A DNA stretch of 64,000 nt from Gautieria morchelliformis (lineage: Eukaryota > Basidiomycota > Agaricomycetes > Gomphales > Gomphaceae), in the NCBI GenBank assembly GCA_015179125.1, contig WHVA01000520.1:1-64000 (forward strand), read 5' to 3'. The notes under the pieces are model-generated. The model saw only the letters and a list, made by a program, of their open reading frames with translations, searched no databases and had not been told where the DNA came from. Position 1 is the stretch's first letter; each line of letters starts with the position of its first letter. Of the stretch, positions 23,890-35,333 are shown piece by piece. The position numbers were made by a program, and so were the translations under genes.

Positions 23890-26800
23890 TTACATGTCCA
23901 TCTCTTCTATCAATCCTGGGTCTTCAATAAAAGAAGGCCGGGCTATACCATTGCTCCTGTCAATGATACCCCACATATTAGTCGTCCCAATAGGGACCCG
24001 GCCTATTACGCAACTGATGGCGGTAAGTTCGATGACCTGCATTGATGTGCGCATCTTCCTGTACGTCACAGGCGTGAGCGTCGCATCACTCCCGTCTGTA
24101 TCGCAGCTCTGGACGACTGCTAGTAATCGACGTGACGGCTGTGCTCCAAACATCTTGTGATCAGGTAATATGAAGGTGAGGATCATGTGGAGCTGGCCAT
24201 AGAAACACCAAGTCTCGAAGACTGGTGGGCGGTTGCGATGGTGCGCGTGAATATCCACCTGTAGATCATACTAGTGACTGACATCTCAGTACACGTACTA
24301 TCTGCAGTACCGCTGACTTACCCGGACGAATGATGTGTCACGACCTGACCGATTTGCCACGGTTTTGGCTGTACGGATGCAGTCACCGCCGTTCGCAATT
24401 TGGACTTTGCCCCAGGATTCGAAAAACTCTGGGAGCCGGGGTTCAATGAAGGTCGGTGGTTTCAGAAATTGGGTGGCAAGATGAGCGGCGGTCTTACGCC
24501 GCAGAGCAGCATCAGGCTTGAACTCGCGGATTCGGGCAATTGTGTAGCATGAACATGATGGATACATGAAGATGTCACACACATTCAGGGTAAATCTTCT
24601 CCTTAGTGCTGATATCAGATATGTTGTCAGAAAAGTCGAGCTCTCGTGATAAGTTGTACTTGTGCTCGATTTACGCGATCTGGCTCTTATGGATCATGCG
24701 TCGGCTGAGGGCAGTGTATGGCTTGGAACGTGATTTGACAGCTGCCAGAAGAGTCCCGCAGTATCTCTCAAGCGGGTACACCCACGTTCATTCCGTCGGA
24801 TATCGTCAGGTATATGCAAGAGCGCGTGGATACACGATGTGCATGTTGACAATCGCTCCTTTTTATATTGATAGTAGTACCTCCATAGCAGTAGATGTTC
24901 AGGCATCGATAATCCAGAATAGAGTATACAACGTACTTTTCATATTTGCGAATCCAATGAATAATCTTGCCCTCAAGGTTGTCGATTTCCCCATCGGTGA
25001 TAACAAACTGCAAGCAAATTTTGCAGATTTCCACCAGGAGCATCAAATGCTTGTAGTACTTGGGAGCAAGTCGGCCTTCAAGGAGATATGGTGCCATATA
25101 TATAAACCAAAACAACCAGGTCTCTGCAGTAAAGAGGTGACGTTCATTGGCAATGTTTGGGATGGTGCGAACAAACGCGGCGGGAATTGTGGCAGTAGCA
25201 GCAGTCGTTTCTTCTCCAACGAGAACCCAATGCGCTGGATCAATCTCATAATTTTCATTACCTGTGTCCAGTCCCTTGAACCGACCTGTCCAAAGATCCA
25301 CCAGATACTTTTTGACATTCTCTTCCATAAGATGCATGAAGTCGTGGGGAACGCTCAAGGCACGGTCGAAGCCAGGTAGATTGACCAGAATTGATTCGCC
25401 GTTGAGTCCTTGCGTCATGGCACCTTCTTGTCTGTGCCTGATTCTATGTATTCGAGGGATTGCCTGTAACTTTCAGCAGTTCGCAGGGGAAGCGAGTATG
25501 GATCCCAATCGATGCCAGGAGATCCATCCATTCGGATTGCGCCGGGAGGTGCTGTTAATGGGTAATAGTAATGAGACGGGTTATCATGGTCAGGGTCACG
25601 ACATCCCTGTATTCGACAGGCTCGGCATGGGGAGAATGTGTTTGCTCCCCTGGTGTATTGATTGACTTTGAGAGCTTGCATGTCAGCTATTTTGGTAATC
25701 AGGTACGCGCGAAGCATGACCTTAGCACGCTCTAGTGCATGATACGAAGGGACCCCGTAGGCTAGCAGGCGCATCTCCAGATAAAAGAGGTCAAGGAACG
25801 AGTTGTGGTCTTTGGGGGGGTGAGGACCATGTACGATTCCGAGGGGCATGAGATACTTCAACATAATATGGATTTCAGGGTCCAAGTTATATACTTCGAC
25901 CAGGAAAGGCCAAGCAGTTGCGCAGCCGCTGCGAATGTTTTTGAAAACCTCAACGCCATCTGATAACAATCCCAGTGCGATATTGTGGGGACTTTCAAAA
26001 TGTCAGTGAGGGAGATGCACACCATCGACTTCCACATAAGATTCCAAGAGGTCCCTGTAGTGAGACCCATCGAATATGTCGATGTATTCACTAGGAGTGT
26101 GCACGCGGTTCGCACGATATTGTAATTTTTCGATCATGGCAGGGTTGTGGAGGAAAGCTTGCAGTCGAGGTATAACCGGGAGATACTCAAACTGTGCCTG
26201 GGGGCGGTTAGACTCGTCATGCCTGGACTCCTTGCAAAAGCTGCATATATCGTCATTTAGAAATTCGCGTCTGAAAGCGCAACATGAATTAGGGCAGCAG
26301 TCAAGGATCACTGGTTTGATACCCGCGAGGATCGCAATTCTGCGATGCATCAGGTAGAATGTATTGAGGTCGATACGGTCGTGGTATGCACGACGGAACA
26401 ACGAGGAACAGCGCCGCGATATGTTCGCCTCTAATCGTAACCCAAACATTTTGATGTTGTCCATGTCTGGCTGTGTAAGGTTTCAGAGCTCTATGTTACC
26501 AAATTCAATGAGACGAGAGGTATGTTGACAATAAATAAACATACGTGATTCTTCCGCCTCTCGTTCCTGATCTTTGTGCATTTTGCGTTCCAACACAAGA
26601 ATAACCTCCTCTGCTGATAATCCAGTGTCTAAATGGTCCGGTTCATCCCAGGGAAGTTCACTCTCATCAGGCGATTCCACCAGCGTATTGACACCATCGA
26701 CCTCATCACCAGCAGTCACTTGATAATCAGCCCAATCCCACTGGGGTACTATGTGATTAGACACTCGCACACGCAGACCCTCAACCGGTTCGATATCGCA

Positions 26801-27103
26801 GCTCACGGCATTAATATCATCATTGTCTTGGATTTAGATGAGTTCGCTGCCTACCGTGGGCAGAGGCAGTGCATCAGGGTAAAGAGAATGGTGGAGACTA
26901 TTATGGAGAGTGGTTTTGTGGTTCTCATGTTGCACGTCAGAGTCAATAATGTGAGATGCAGATATCGGATCAAAAGACGAAGAATCACTGTTTATAGCCA
27001 ACTGCACTTGTTCGGTGAAAGATGGGGAAGGCCTGTCCTTGAGATGTCGCCGAATCTGTCGTTGGGATAACTGTTTCTCACACCCACACGTACACAGAGG
27101 CAT
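23890..27103 (-). pseudogene. tnp2-like (Transposase_21) CACTA transposase, decayed
   Basis: Read from 27103 down. A short N-terminal zinc motif comes first (MPLCTCGCEKQLSQRQIRRH). Next is a block at 26464-26003 with a Cys-rich part (CCPNSCCAFRREFLNDDICSFC), then DGVEVFKNIRSG and a second Cys cluster (FSPCRACRIQGCRDPDHDN) at 25969-25415. The conserved tnp2 core follows at 25405-24768 (VPHDFMHLMEENVKKYLVDLWTG, NIANERHLFTAETWLFW). A C-terminal part lies at 24582-23890 (GRVPIGTTNMWGIIDRSNG), with a GT-AG intron at about 24320-24259. Breaks: an in-frame TGA at 26005-26003 where family members have Arg (CGA to TGA), a one-base shift near 25411-25416, and a scrambled segment at about 24790-24600 holding ERYCGTLLAAVKS plus a stop. 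This transposase cannot be made as a whole. Confidence 0.75.
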
Positions 27104-27859
27104 CGTCCAGTGCGCGGCAGGATTGAAGCAAGATTGCAGACACAAGCACAGATCCAATCACGTGACCATGGCACGCGCGCCAGGTTTATTCCTCACAGAC
27201 TACAACCTAGTACGACTGTGTCCTTGCTCTAGCTTGACGACTATGGCCCCGCATAAGAAGCAAGCCAAACGCCTCCCTGCTAAAGCTAGAACAGCCACAG
27301 TTAGTTCTAAATTCACAGAGAAAGCTAGAGACGTCCCCCCCAAAATGCCGAACGATGATGCCACAAAAGAACTAATGCTACTGAAAGAAGAGATTCGACT
27401 TCTGCGATTACTTGTAATGTCCGTTGTAACCACTGCCGTGAGCGTAAAGATACGTCCATACATACTAATCGGTGACGCGCTCCGTATACAAGCTCACATG
27501 ATTTAGCTACCTAGCTAATAATTACATTACTAACAATTACACTACATCACCAGAACAGTCCGCTAATGGTAAGTCTCCATGGTGTGGTGCCCACCCTCGA
27601 ACAAGCCAAGCAATATTACAGTAATCCGCGCTGTGCACCTATTGCTAACCTATACCATGTCACACCATGTGTTTGCAATGGTTCCTGTGGTGCAGTGGTT
27701 TACGCGCTCAGGTGGGCGACTAATCGTCTCCATAATGTTTAGCGTGTATTAATTCATTACCTAGTTACTGTGATATGAGTTGGTCTGCAAGATTCACAGG
27801 ATTATAAATTGTGCTTTTTTTCCTACCCGTCCTTAGTCCCTTCATTTTGAATGGTTAAT

Positions 27860-28185
27860 CCTTGTGCCAATTTAGTGGAATTCATATTGAACTTTGAGTG
27901 GAGTATGAACATATATATTTTAGTGGATAACCCTTTATATATAACTAGGAACCTCTATGTCCCAGATATGGGAGAATCCACCGGCATGCCGGTGGAGAAA
28001 CAATTGACAGCATGTTGGGATGCTCCTCTTGATATGCATATGGATATAAAATCCACGAAAAAAACGGCTTTGCTGTGAGTGGATAGTCCATGTACTGTGA
28101 GTGGTTAGGGGACAATGAGGGATTTTTGGTGGACGGTCCACCATCGGACCGGTGGAGTGTCCGTTGGTGGACCATCCACCAAAAA
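27860..28185. repeat. Right subterminal TCCACC/GGTGGA repeat block
   Basis: About eleven copies of the motif. They include the palindrome CCACCGGCATGCCGGTGG (near 27975) and a long hairpin with 21-base arms at 28123-28143 and 28165-28185 that differ at one position. Confidence 0.75.
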
Positions 28186-28218
28186 CCGGGTATGGACGTC
28201 CCACTGATTTATCAGGGG

Positions 28219-28234
28219 GTTTGTTCCCGCAGTG
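28219..28234 (-). repeat. Right terminal inverted repeat of the CACTA element
   Basis: The reverse complement starts CACTGCGGG. CGTT follows directly at 28235-28238, matching the left flank. Confidence 0.8.
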
Positions 28235-28238
28235 CGTT

Positions 28239-29079
28239 CACCTGTTCTTGTCTGCGTCCCATCTACAAGGTATGTCCTTTTCGCCCTCTCTGCACTTCTT
28301 GGCTGACCATGTCTACTGCCTTTTTACCTATGCTGTGCCGTTGCCTTGTCGTTTTGATTTGTTTAGTGTTCCTCGTCCATATTCGTGACCCACGTACCTC
28401 TTCGTCTATGTCTTCAGCCGTCTCTCCTCCGTCTGTCCTTCCGCATTGGTGCTCTCCTCCCTACGATCACCTCCGTGGAATCTTCGCTCGCTCCCCAGAC
28501 TCCCACGCCCGGACCTCGGGGAAGCAAGGCCACTGGAAAACAAAAGCGTCCTCTTACGGAAACTGCAGACAAGATTGCTCCTCTGCCAAAGAGATCACAC
28601 CGCGTTTCTGAAACAAGTTAACAGTGTTCGACATCAAATTACCACCTAGTCTACCAAAGGGCATCCAGCCTCGTTTTCACTTATCGCCTCTACCGCCTCT
28701 ACTGTGCTACTCCAGATTCAACTCCGGGCCGAAGGGTCACAACGATCCACAGGTACTGCACTTCACTTGTAACAAATATATCTGTATAAAAACGCAAATG
28801 GTCCTTACGGAAAAATTTCGTTGTCTGAATCTGTAATATCGACATGTATATAAACGCAATCGGTAACTTACGAGAGAATACATCGTCTGAAAAAATAATA
28901 TCGACTGCATGATCCCTACCCCACAACGGAGTCGGGGACTGGCGCCAATGCGCCGCTACCGATTCAGATTACATGTCATCGTGGCGAGTGCGTCTAACTG
29001 GCACGATAGCAATGCCCACGATAGACGCCACGATACCAACTGTCAACGCTGTGTTCTCGAGTCTAACCAAGTCCTCAGG
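28239..29079. other. Stretch without a proven gene
   Basis: A plus-strand frame at 28385-28621 ends in a basic peptide (GSKATGKQKRPLTETADKIA). It could be an exon remnant of a host gene, but no partner exon was found. Confidence 0.3.
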
Positions 29080-29104
29080 ATGGCTGTAGCTCTTGGATTA
29101 ACAG

Positions 29105-29164
29105 GCAAGTAGCCGACGACTTATCAGAACCCGCTGGTAGCGCAGTGCTAACCACCCCAATCAG
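29105..29164 (+). other. GC-AG intron 1 of the NLR gene
   Basis: Donor GCAAGT, acceptor AATCAG. The join gives MAVALGLT-G-SVIAVLRL and keeps the N-domain frame. The position and phase match intron 1 of the paralog at 20698. Confidence 0.65.
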
Positions 29165-32100
29165 GAAGTGTCATTGCCGTTCTCCGGCTCACTGCAGAGA
29201 CTATCAGTACTTGCTACAGCTATGGAATTGCAGTCAAGAACGTATCGAGAGACAAGAAAAGGCTCATTGATCAACTGTTTGGACTGCAAAAAGTGCTTGA
29301 AACGGTTCGTCGACTAGTGGAAGATGACGAGACTGTAGCTGCCTCCCGATTGCCCGCTTTGAATGAGCTGCTTCTTCGTTGCTCTGGCGATCTGCAGACT
29401 CTCAATGCGAGCCTGGAAAGGGACCTTGGACGCAAAGGCCGCATTCAGGCGTTGATCTGGCCCCTAAAGGAGAGCGAGGTCAACAAGACTCTTGACAAGC
29501 TAGGAAAGTTCCAGGACTTGTTGACTACGGCCATGGACGTAGATCAGACGTATGTCACCTCTGTTACTTTCGAACCGACGCTGATCTTCATGGCAGACGC
29601 GTGACCCTGGAGATACACATTGGTGTTGAAGCCTTGCGGGAACAAAGTGCTGAAATCAGTCAGTCGATTGAGCTGGCGGAATCGCGCATCACTGGTGCCA
29701 CACAGGACATAAAAACCGATGTCCAATCCTTACAGAGACAGAACGCCCAGATGAGCCAGGCTATGGAACAGGCCAAATTGCGTATGTCTATGTCGCCAGT
29801 GCCTCCTAAGGTGGGTGGGACACTAATTCTCACGGATTCATTATGTAGAAGAACTTCGTCAGAAGATCTATAATTGGTTGGCGGCGCCTGATCACGAGTC
29901 AAAGCATAGGAATGCCTGTAGCGTGCGACAGGAGACGACCGGTTCGTGGTTTGTGGAAGGAGATCACTTTCAAGAGTGGCGGGAGACCCCTCATTCCTTC
30001 CTTTGGCTCCACGGTATACGTGCGTCAGCTAATCTGTGCTATTTGTGCTCTCCCCTGATAGACCGCCACAGCTGGTGCTCGGAAAACGATCTTATGGTAT
30101 GAACATTATATTCACCATGATCCCCATCCGACCATGCTAACAAATGGACATGTCAAGCTCAACCATCATTGAAGAACTTTTACGCCACTGCAGGTCCGAC
30201 GCCTCCCTGGCAGTGGCATTTTTCTACTTAGATTTTAACAACAAGGACACCCCGACAGATGCCGTGCTTCGATCTCTGATTGAGCAATTATCTGTACAAT
30301 GCGCGACCATCCCCAATGCCCTGGAGACACTAGTATCTAAGCATGCTGGTGCAGGCCGATCTGCGGCTCAGGAGGAGCTGATGGCAACCTTGAAGTCGAT
30401 CATTGGGAGCTTCCGGGCGGTATACATTGTGTTTGATGCGCTTGATGAATTCCCGGAACGGTCTAGGTTTCTGAAATTAATCAGAGAAATCCACCAGTGG
30501 GAGTTTGACAAATTACACTTGCTGGCAACGAGTCGGAAAGAGCGAGACATTGAAGAAACGCTGAATGCCTTGACTTCGCATGAGGTACCCATGGACGAGA
30601 GTCTTGTCGACGGTGACATCCGAGTTCATGTGTCCAGAACACTCGAAGATGATTTCAGTACGTGCTCCGCAGAGGAGAAAGAGATGATGAAAATCACCTT
30701 AATTAGGGGTGCGCGTGGAATGTGTGTGTTTGTTTCCTCATGCAGAAATATTACTGACAGAAAGGGAAGGTTTCGATGGGTCGTGTGTCAGCTGGAATCA
30801 TTACGGAAGTGTCGAACTCCTGCTGCGCTAGAAAAAGCACTCATGTGTCTCCCAACCACGCTATACGAGACGTACGATCGAATTCTCGCAACAATTGAAG
30901 AGGACGACAGGCGGGATGCTGTGCGCTTGCTGCAATGGCTCGCTTTCTCAGCCGAAAAAATATTGTCAGAAGAGGCCGTAGATGTGATTGCTACTGATCC
31001 TGACGCAAAAAGTGGACCTCTCTTTGACCAATGCCGGCGGCTTCGGGATCCACGAGACATTCTGACCATATGCTCGAGTCTAGTCGCCATTACCATGCCT
31101 GTCGCCAAGTCACAGGCTGGAGAAAGACGCCCCGCTCAGTACAACAACTCTGAGGACGGCAACTATAATGACAGCTTTGACCACGATAGATCACGCCTCA
31201 GTGGGTCAGGAGAGGTTAGATTAGCTCATTTCTCCGTCCGCGAATATCTGATTTCAGAACGCCTTCGCACAGGCCATGCCACCCTGTCTTATTTTTATTT
31301 CAACGAAAAGATGGCAGATGTATTCATCGCGAGGACATGCCTGTCCTACCTGCTCCAGTTTGACCGGCACGGGGTCGTGGACTTAAATACGCCCAGTTCC
31401 TTTCCACTATGCCGCTATGCCACAGTGAACTGGATGCTTCATGCTGCGGCGGATCCGGCTGGTGACTCAGATGATCTACAGAAACTGATCATAGCCCTCC
31501 TGGAACCCACGAATGCTATGTACATAAACTGGCTGGTGCTATGGGACCGAGAACGGCCGAGAATTACTCCTCTTCATAGTGCAGCTGCGGTTGGGCTGCA
31601 AACAGCATGCCAAAGTTTGTTGAAGAATGGGTTGGAAGTTAACGCACCGGACGGGTTTTATGCTGGTACTCCACTGCAGTGGGCGGCGCATAATGGTTGC
31701 GATATAACTGTTCAGCTGCTCACAGAGAAGGGAGCGGAAGTGAACGCTCAAGGAGGGGAGCATGGCAGCGCACTGCTGGAAGCGGCGTTGGCGGGTCACT
31801 ATTCGACTGTTCAATTGCTCCTAGAAAAGGGAGCAAATGTGAATGCCCAAGGCCGACATTATGGCAATGCACTGCAGGTGGCGGCGTTTAGGGGTCGTGA
31901 TATGATCGTTCAGCTGCTCTTGGAGAAGGGGGCGGATGTAAATGCACAAGGAAAGTCATGGAGTGCGCTGCAGGCGGCAGCGTTAGAGGGCCACCATACG
32001 ACTGTTCAGCTCCTCCTGGAGAAGGGAGCGGACGTAAATGCACAAGGAAAGTCATGGAGTGCGCTGCAGGCGGCGGCGTTAGGGGGCTACTATAAGACAG

Positions 32101-32406
32101 TTCAGCTGCTCCTAGAGAAGGGAGCGGATGTAAATGCTCGTGGAGGAATTCAGGGGAGTGCACTCCAGGCGGCGGCCTTTACGGGTGATGAAGCGGTTGT
32201 TCAGTTGCTCCTAGAGAACGGAGCGGATGTAAATGCTGAAGGCGGGCTTAATGGATGTGCGCTGCAGGGGGCGGCGTCATATGGCCAGCTCCTCCTCCAA
32301 GAGAAAGGAGAGGCTGTGAATGCTCGTGAAGGACTCTATGGGCGTACAGTACAGGCGGCGGCGTTTGCTGGCCACCATACAATTGTTCAGCTTCTCCTAG
32401 AGAAGG

Positions 32407-33260
32407 GAGCAGATGTAAATGCTGAAGGAGTGGTTTATGGTAGTGTGCTGCAGGCAGCGGCGTTTGCGGGCCAATATACGACTGTTCAGCTCCTCCTAGA
32501 GAAAGGAGCAGCTGTGAATGCTTGCGGAGGAGTGTGTGGGAGTGCGCTGCAGGCGGCGGCATCAGAGGGCCACTACACGACTGTTCAGCTTCTTCTAGAG
32601 AAGGGAGCGGATGTAAATGCCCACAGAGAAGATTGTGGGAGTGCACTGCAAGCGGCGGCCTTTAGGGGTGATGAGGCGGTTATTCAGTTACTCCTAGAGA
32701 ACGGAGCGGATGTAAATGCTGAAGGAGGGCGTTATGGGAGTGCGCTGCAGGCGGCGACGTTACAGGGCCACTATACGACTGTTCAGCTCCTCCTAGAGAA
32801 AGGAGAGGCCGTGAATGCTCATGGAGGACTCTATGGGAGTGCAATGCAGGCGGCGGCGTTTGATGGCCACCATACAATTGTTCAGCTTCTCTAGAGAAGG
32901 GAGCAGATGTAAATGCTGAAGGTGGGGTTTATGGGAGTGTGCTGCAGGCAGCGGCGTCTGCGGGCCACTATACGACTGTTCGGCTTCTCCTAGAGAAAGG
33001 AGCAGCTGTGAATGCTTGCGGAGGAGTGTGTGGGAGTGCGCTGCAGGCGGCGGCGGCAGAGGGCCACTATATCACTGTTCAGCTTCTCCTAGAAAACGGA
33101 GCGGATGTAAATGCGCGTAGAGGAGATTGTGGGAGTGCACTACAAGCGGCAGCCTTAACGGGTGACGAGACGGTTATTCAGTTGCTCCTAGAGAATGGCG
33201 CGGAGGTGAATGCTCAAGGCGGATATTATGGAAATGCGCTGCAGGCCGCGACATTCAAGG
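32407..33260 (+). repeat. Higher-order ankyrin duplication (five-repeat, 495-bp unit)
   Basis: The block 32407-32772 recurs at 32905-33260 with high identity. The shared word CTTGCGGAGGAGTGTGTGGG begins at 32521 and again at 33015, 494 bases apart. That equals five 99-bp ankyrin units minus the one base lost at about 32888. Confidence 0.75.
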
Positions 33261-33482
33261 GTAGGTCAATGCGCAAGGTGGAGTGTATGGCGGTGCCCTT
33301 CAGGCAGCATTGGTAGCTGGTCACGATGCGATTGCTTCGATGCTCCTGCAGACGGCTGCGGCGGTCCCTGACGAGAAACCAGAGCTGAAGTCGGTGCGTT
33401 GCGCTGTCTTACTGTCAGCATATCCCCATCTTTCCACCTCCCCATGCCCTCTATCGCGCACCTTACTCATTCCTTACACCAG

Positions 33483-35333
33483 GGCTCAGGGTGGATCGCG
33501 ACCTTCAGCAAGGATATCCCCACGCGCCGAGTAGATGTGAATTTGGCGCATGCACTGGTTCACTCTGAGTAAGTATTGGTCAGTCGCGTCGCTGTTGGTT
33601 TGGTTGTCTTGGATTTGGGCGGGGCTATGGAGATTAGGCTTCACTAGTCACTTTGACTCGTTCGTAGTCCCGTACTAATCCCGCCCCTTACAGCAACATA
33701 TATTGTGTCCGCTTCTCAGCGGACGGGGAGAACCTCGCGAGTGGATGCCCCGGATTGGCACAGGTATATGACACGACCACAGGCGCAACGACTTGGTTAG
33801 TGATCACCCAATTTTTTCGCTTGGTCCAGCCCATTCACCCCTTTCCCTTGTTTCCTCTTCTCCCCCATTATGTAACTACCCTCGCACCAGTCTCCTCTAT
33901 CACAGCACATATGTCAACAGAGCTAGAGTCCCCATCATCAACGGCGCGTGCTTTAGCCCCGATGGGAGGCTTCTCGCGACGGCTGCGTCAAATATAATTA
34001 TGGTGCGTATTTTGTTATGTCCTTTGCTGAAAAGCTTCATTTACGTGACCCTGGCGTACATTTGATTCCGCTTTATCCCCGCATTGCGAGCTCATCCGTG
34101 CACTATGCTCCCCCTCTCCCACAGGTATGGGACATTGCGAACAAGCGCGTCCTCTATATCTTTCAGGGTCATCAACTAGACATCTGGTTCCTCGATTTTT
34201 CACCCGATGGCCGTCTCATCGTATCCAGTTCCGAGGACCAGACTGTGCGCATCTGGGACATGGAGACTGGTCAGCACAAGACCCTGTCATCCACAGTCGA
34301 TGTGCGTGTACTTGTCACTCATTATGGCGGAATACTGATGGAAGTGGTTGTGTTTATGGTTGGCTTCGATTGGCGGGTATTTTGCATCTTGTGTAGGTCG
34401 GCGCCGTCGCATCATCTGTCGCCATCTCCCCCGACGGGAGCCTCGTCGCCACGGGCTCCCCTGATTCCATCGTGCGCCTCTGGAACATTCACACCGGTCA
34501 GCTTGTCAACCGCCTCGTGGGGCACAATGATGCCGTTCTTAGCGTTGTGTTCACAAGTGACGGAAAGGGCCTCGTCAGCGGGAGCCGGGACGGGACGGTG
34601 AAGCATTGGGATTTGAGCCCGCTCTTAAGGAATGCGCAGAGTCGGGCGCCGTCAAGGCAGCCGTATGAAATGGGTGGAGAGGGCGCGGGCTCGGTGATAA
34701 ATGAGAAGGGTGAGCAGAACGAAGATGTGTGTGTATGTACGGTTGAGTTTATGGGACATGAGGTGCGTATCAGGTCACTTTACCTGTGTTTCTTTTCGGG
34801 ACTCGTAAATTCTCACTGGTCGCGGGCGTGGATGCTAATGAGCGTGGATTAGGACCCAGTGACCTCAGTCGCCGTGTCGCACGACAACCAGTGGATCGTG
34901 TCCGGCTCACGGTGGGACCGGTCCGTACGGTTCTGGGACCTGCACACGGGGGAAGCGCAACTTACGCTCCATGGACATACAGGTCTTGGTACGTCCCAGC
35001 GCGTTCGTATGCATGTGTGTGCGGGGCTCATATCTAATTGCACATTGTGTGCGTGCATTCCCGCACGCATAGTTGAGTCTATCGACCTAAGTCCAACGGG
35101 CGGTATGCTTGCTACCGGCGGCGGCCAGGGGGGTGGCGTGAAGTTATGTGCGTGCCTTTGACTCATTCATAACAGATCCTCATGCTGGCGCTGATGAATC
35201 CACTCGGCAGGGAACTACACAACGCTACAATGACAGCGCTGGAAACTGTATAACCTGGCACACTGACAGTGGATGTTTCTCTCCTCCCTCGCATTCGGCT
35301 TTGGTTTTGTCTCTTTTGTCTTTCCTGACGTGA
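33483..35333 (+). CDS. Tup1-like seven-blade WD40 domain, fused in frame to the NLR ankyrins
   Basis: Exons: 33483-33568, 33694-33795, 33891-34002, 34125-34301, 34397-34762, 34853-34988 and 35073-35147, then either a stop at 35161 or a last exon at 35176-35333. Seven WD units read in order: [95 protein letters not shown] and [15 protein letters not shown]. The lead-in [16 protein letters not shown] and the unit order match the C-terminal propeller of Tup1/TupA co-repressors (family recall). The Tup1 N-terminal tetramerisation domain is absent. No ATG precedes the first exon in frame. Instead the last ankyrin exon (ending 33393, phase 0) joins it across a clean 89-bp GT-AG intron. The terminal blade is incomplete. 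Confidence 0.75.

Larger units (their letters stand above)
23548..28234 (-). mobile_element. CACTA-type DNA transposon, complete ends, dead transposase
   Basis: The left end reads CACTGCGGGAAAAGAC (23548-23563). The reverse complement of the right end (28219-28234) reads CACTGCGGGAACAAAC, a 14/16 match of the CACTA/CACTG class. Both ends are bordered by CGTT (23544-23547 and 28235-28238), a likely target duplication, though CACTA elements usually make 3 bp. The outer 200-350 bp at both ends are packed with TCCACC/GGTGGA motifs in both orientations, including hairpins at 23571-23626, 27972-27994 and 28123-28185; such subterminal repeats are where CACTA accessory proteins bind. A tnp2-type transposase gene lies inside on the minus strand. 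The stretch 27104-27860 between its start and the right subterminal block shows no other proven gene. Confidence 0.8.
29080..33393 (+). pseudogene. NACHT-ankyrin NLR (STAND family) with frameshifted ankyrin end
   Basis: Exons: 29080-29104, 29165-29549, 29597-29814, 29849-30019, 30072-30096, 30158-30721, then 30770 onward. Intron 1 starts with GC; the intron at 29815-29848 is only 34 bp, so that join is less sure. Residues 1 to about 150 are the helical N-domain (VIAVLRLTAETISTCYSYG, KRLIDQLFGLQKVLETV). A hinge (IYNWLAAPD, TGSWFVEGDHFQEW) leads to NACHT. Walker A is GIPGARKT at about 265-272, with Arg in place of the usual last Gly. Walker B (VYIVFDALDEF, about 360) is intact. A winged-helix-like region (RLAHFSVREYLISERL) precedes about 17 ankyrin repeats from about residue 730. 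A lost C at about 32888 makes CTC-TAG and stops the frame; a second shift lies near 33264. Such proteins act as cytosolic sensors in non-self responses. Confidence 0.8.

Noticed and set aside
27683-27800. tRNA-like A box (TGGTGCAGTGGTTTACGCG)
   Set aside because: No B box (GGTTCGANTCC) follows at the right distance and no cloverleaf can be drawn, so no tRNA or SINE is called.
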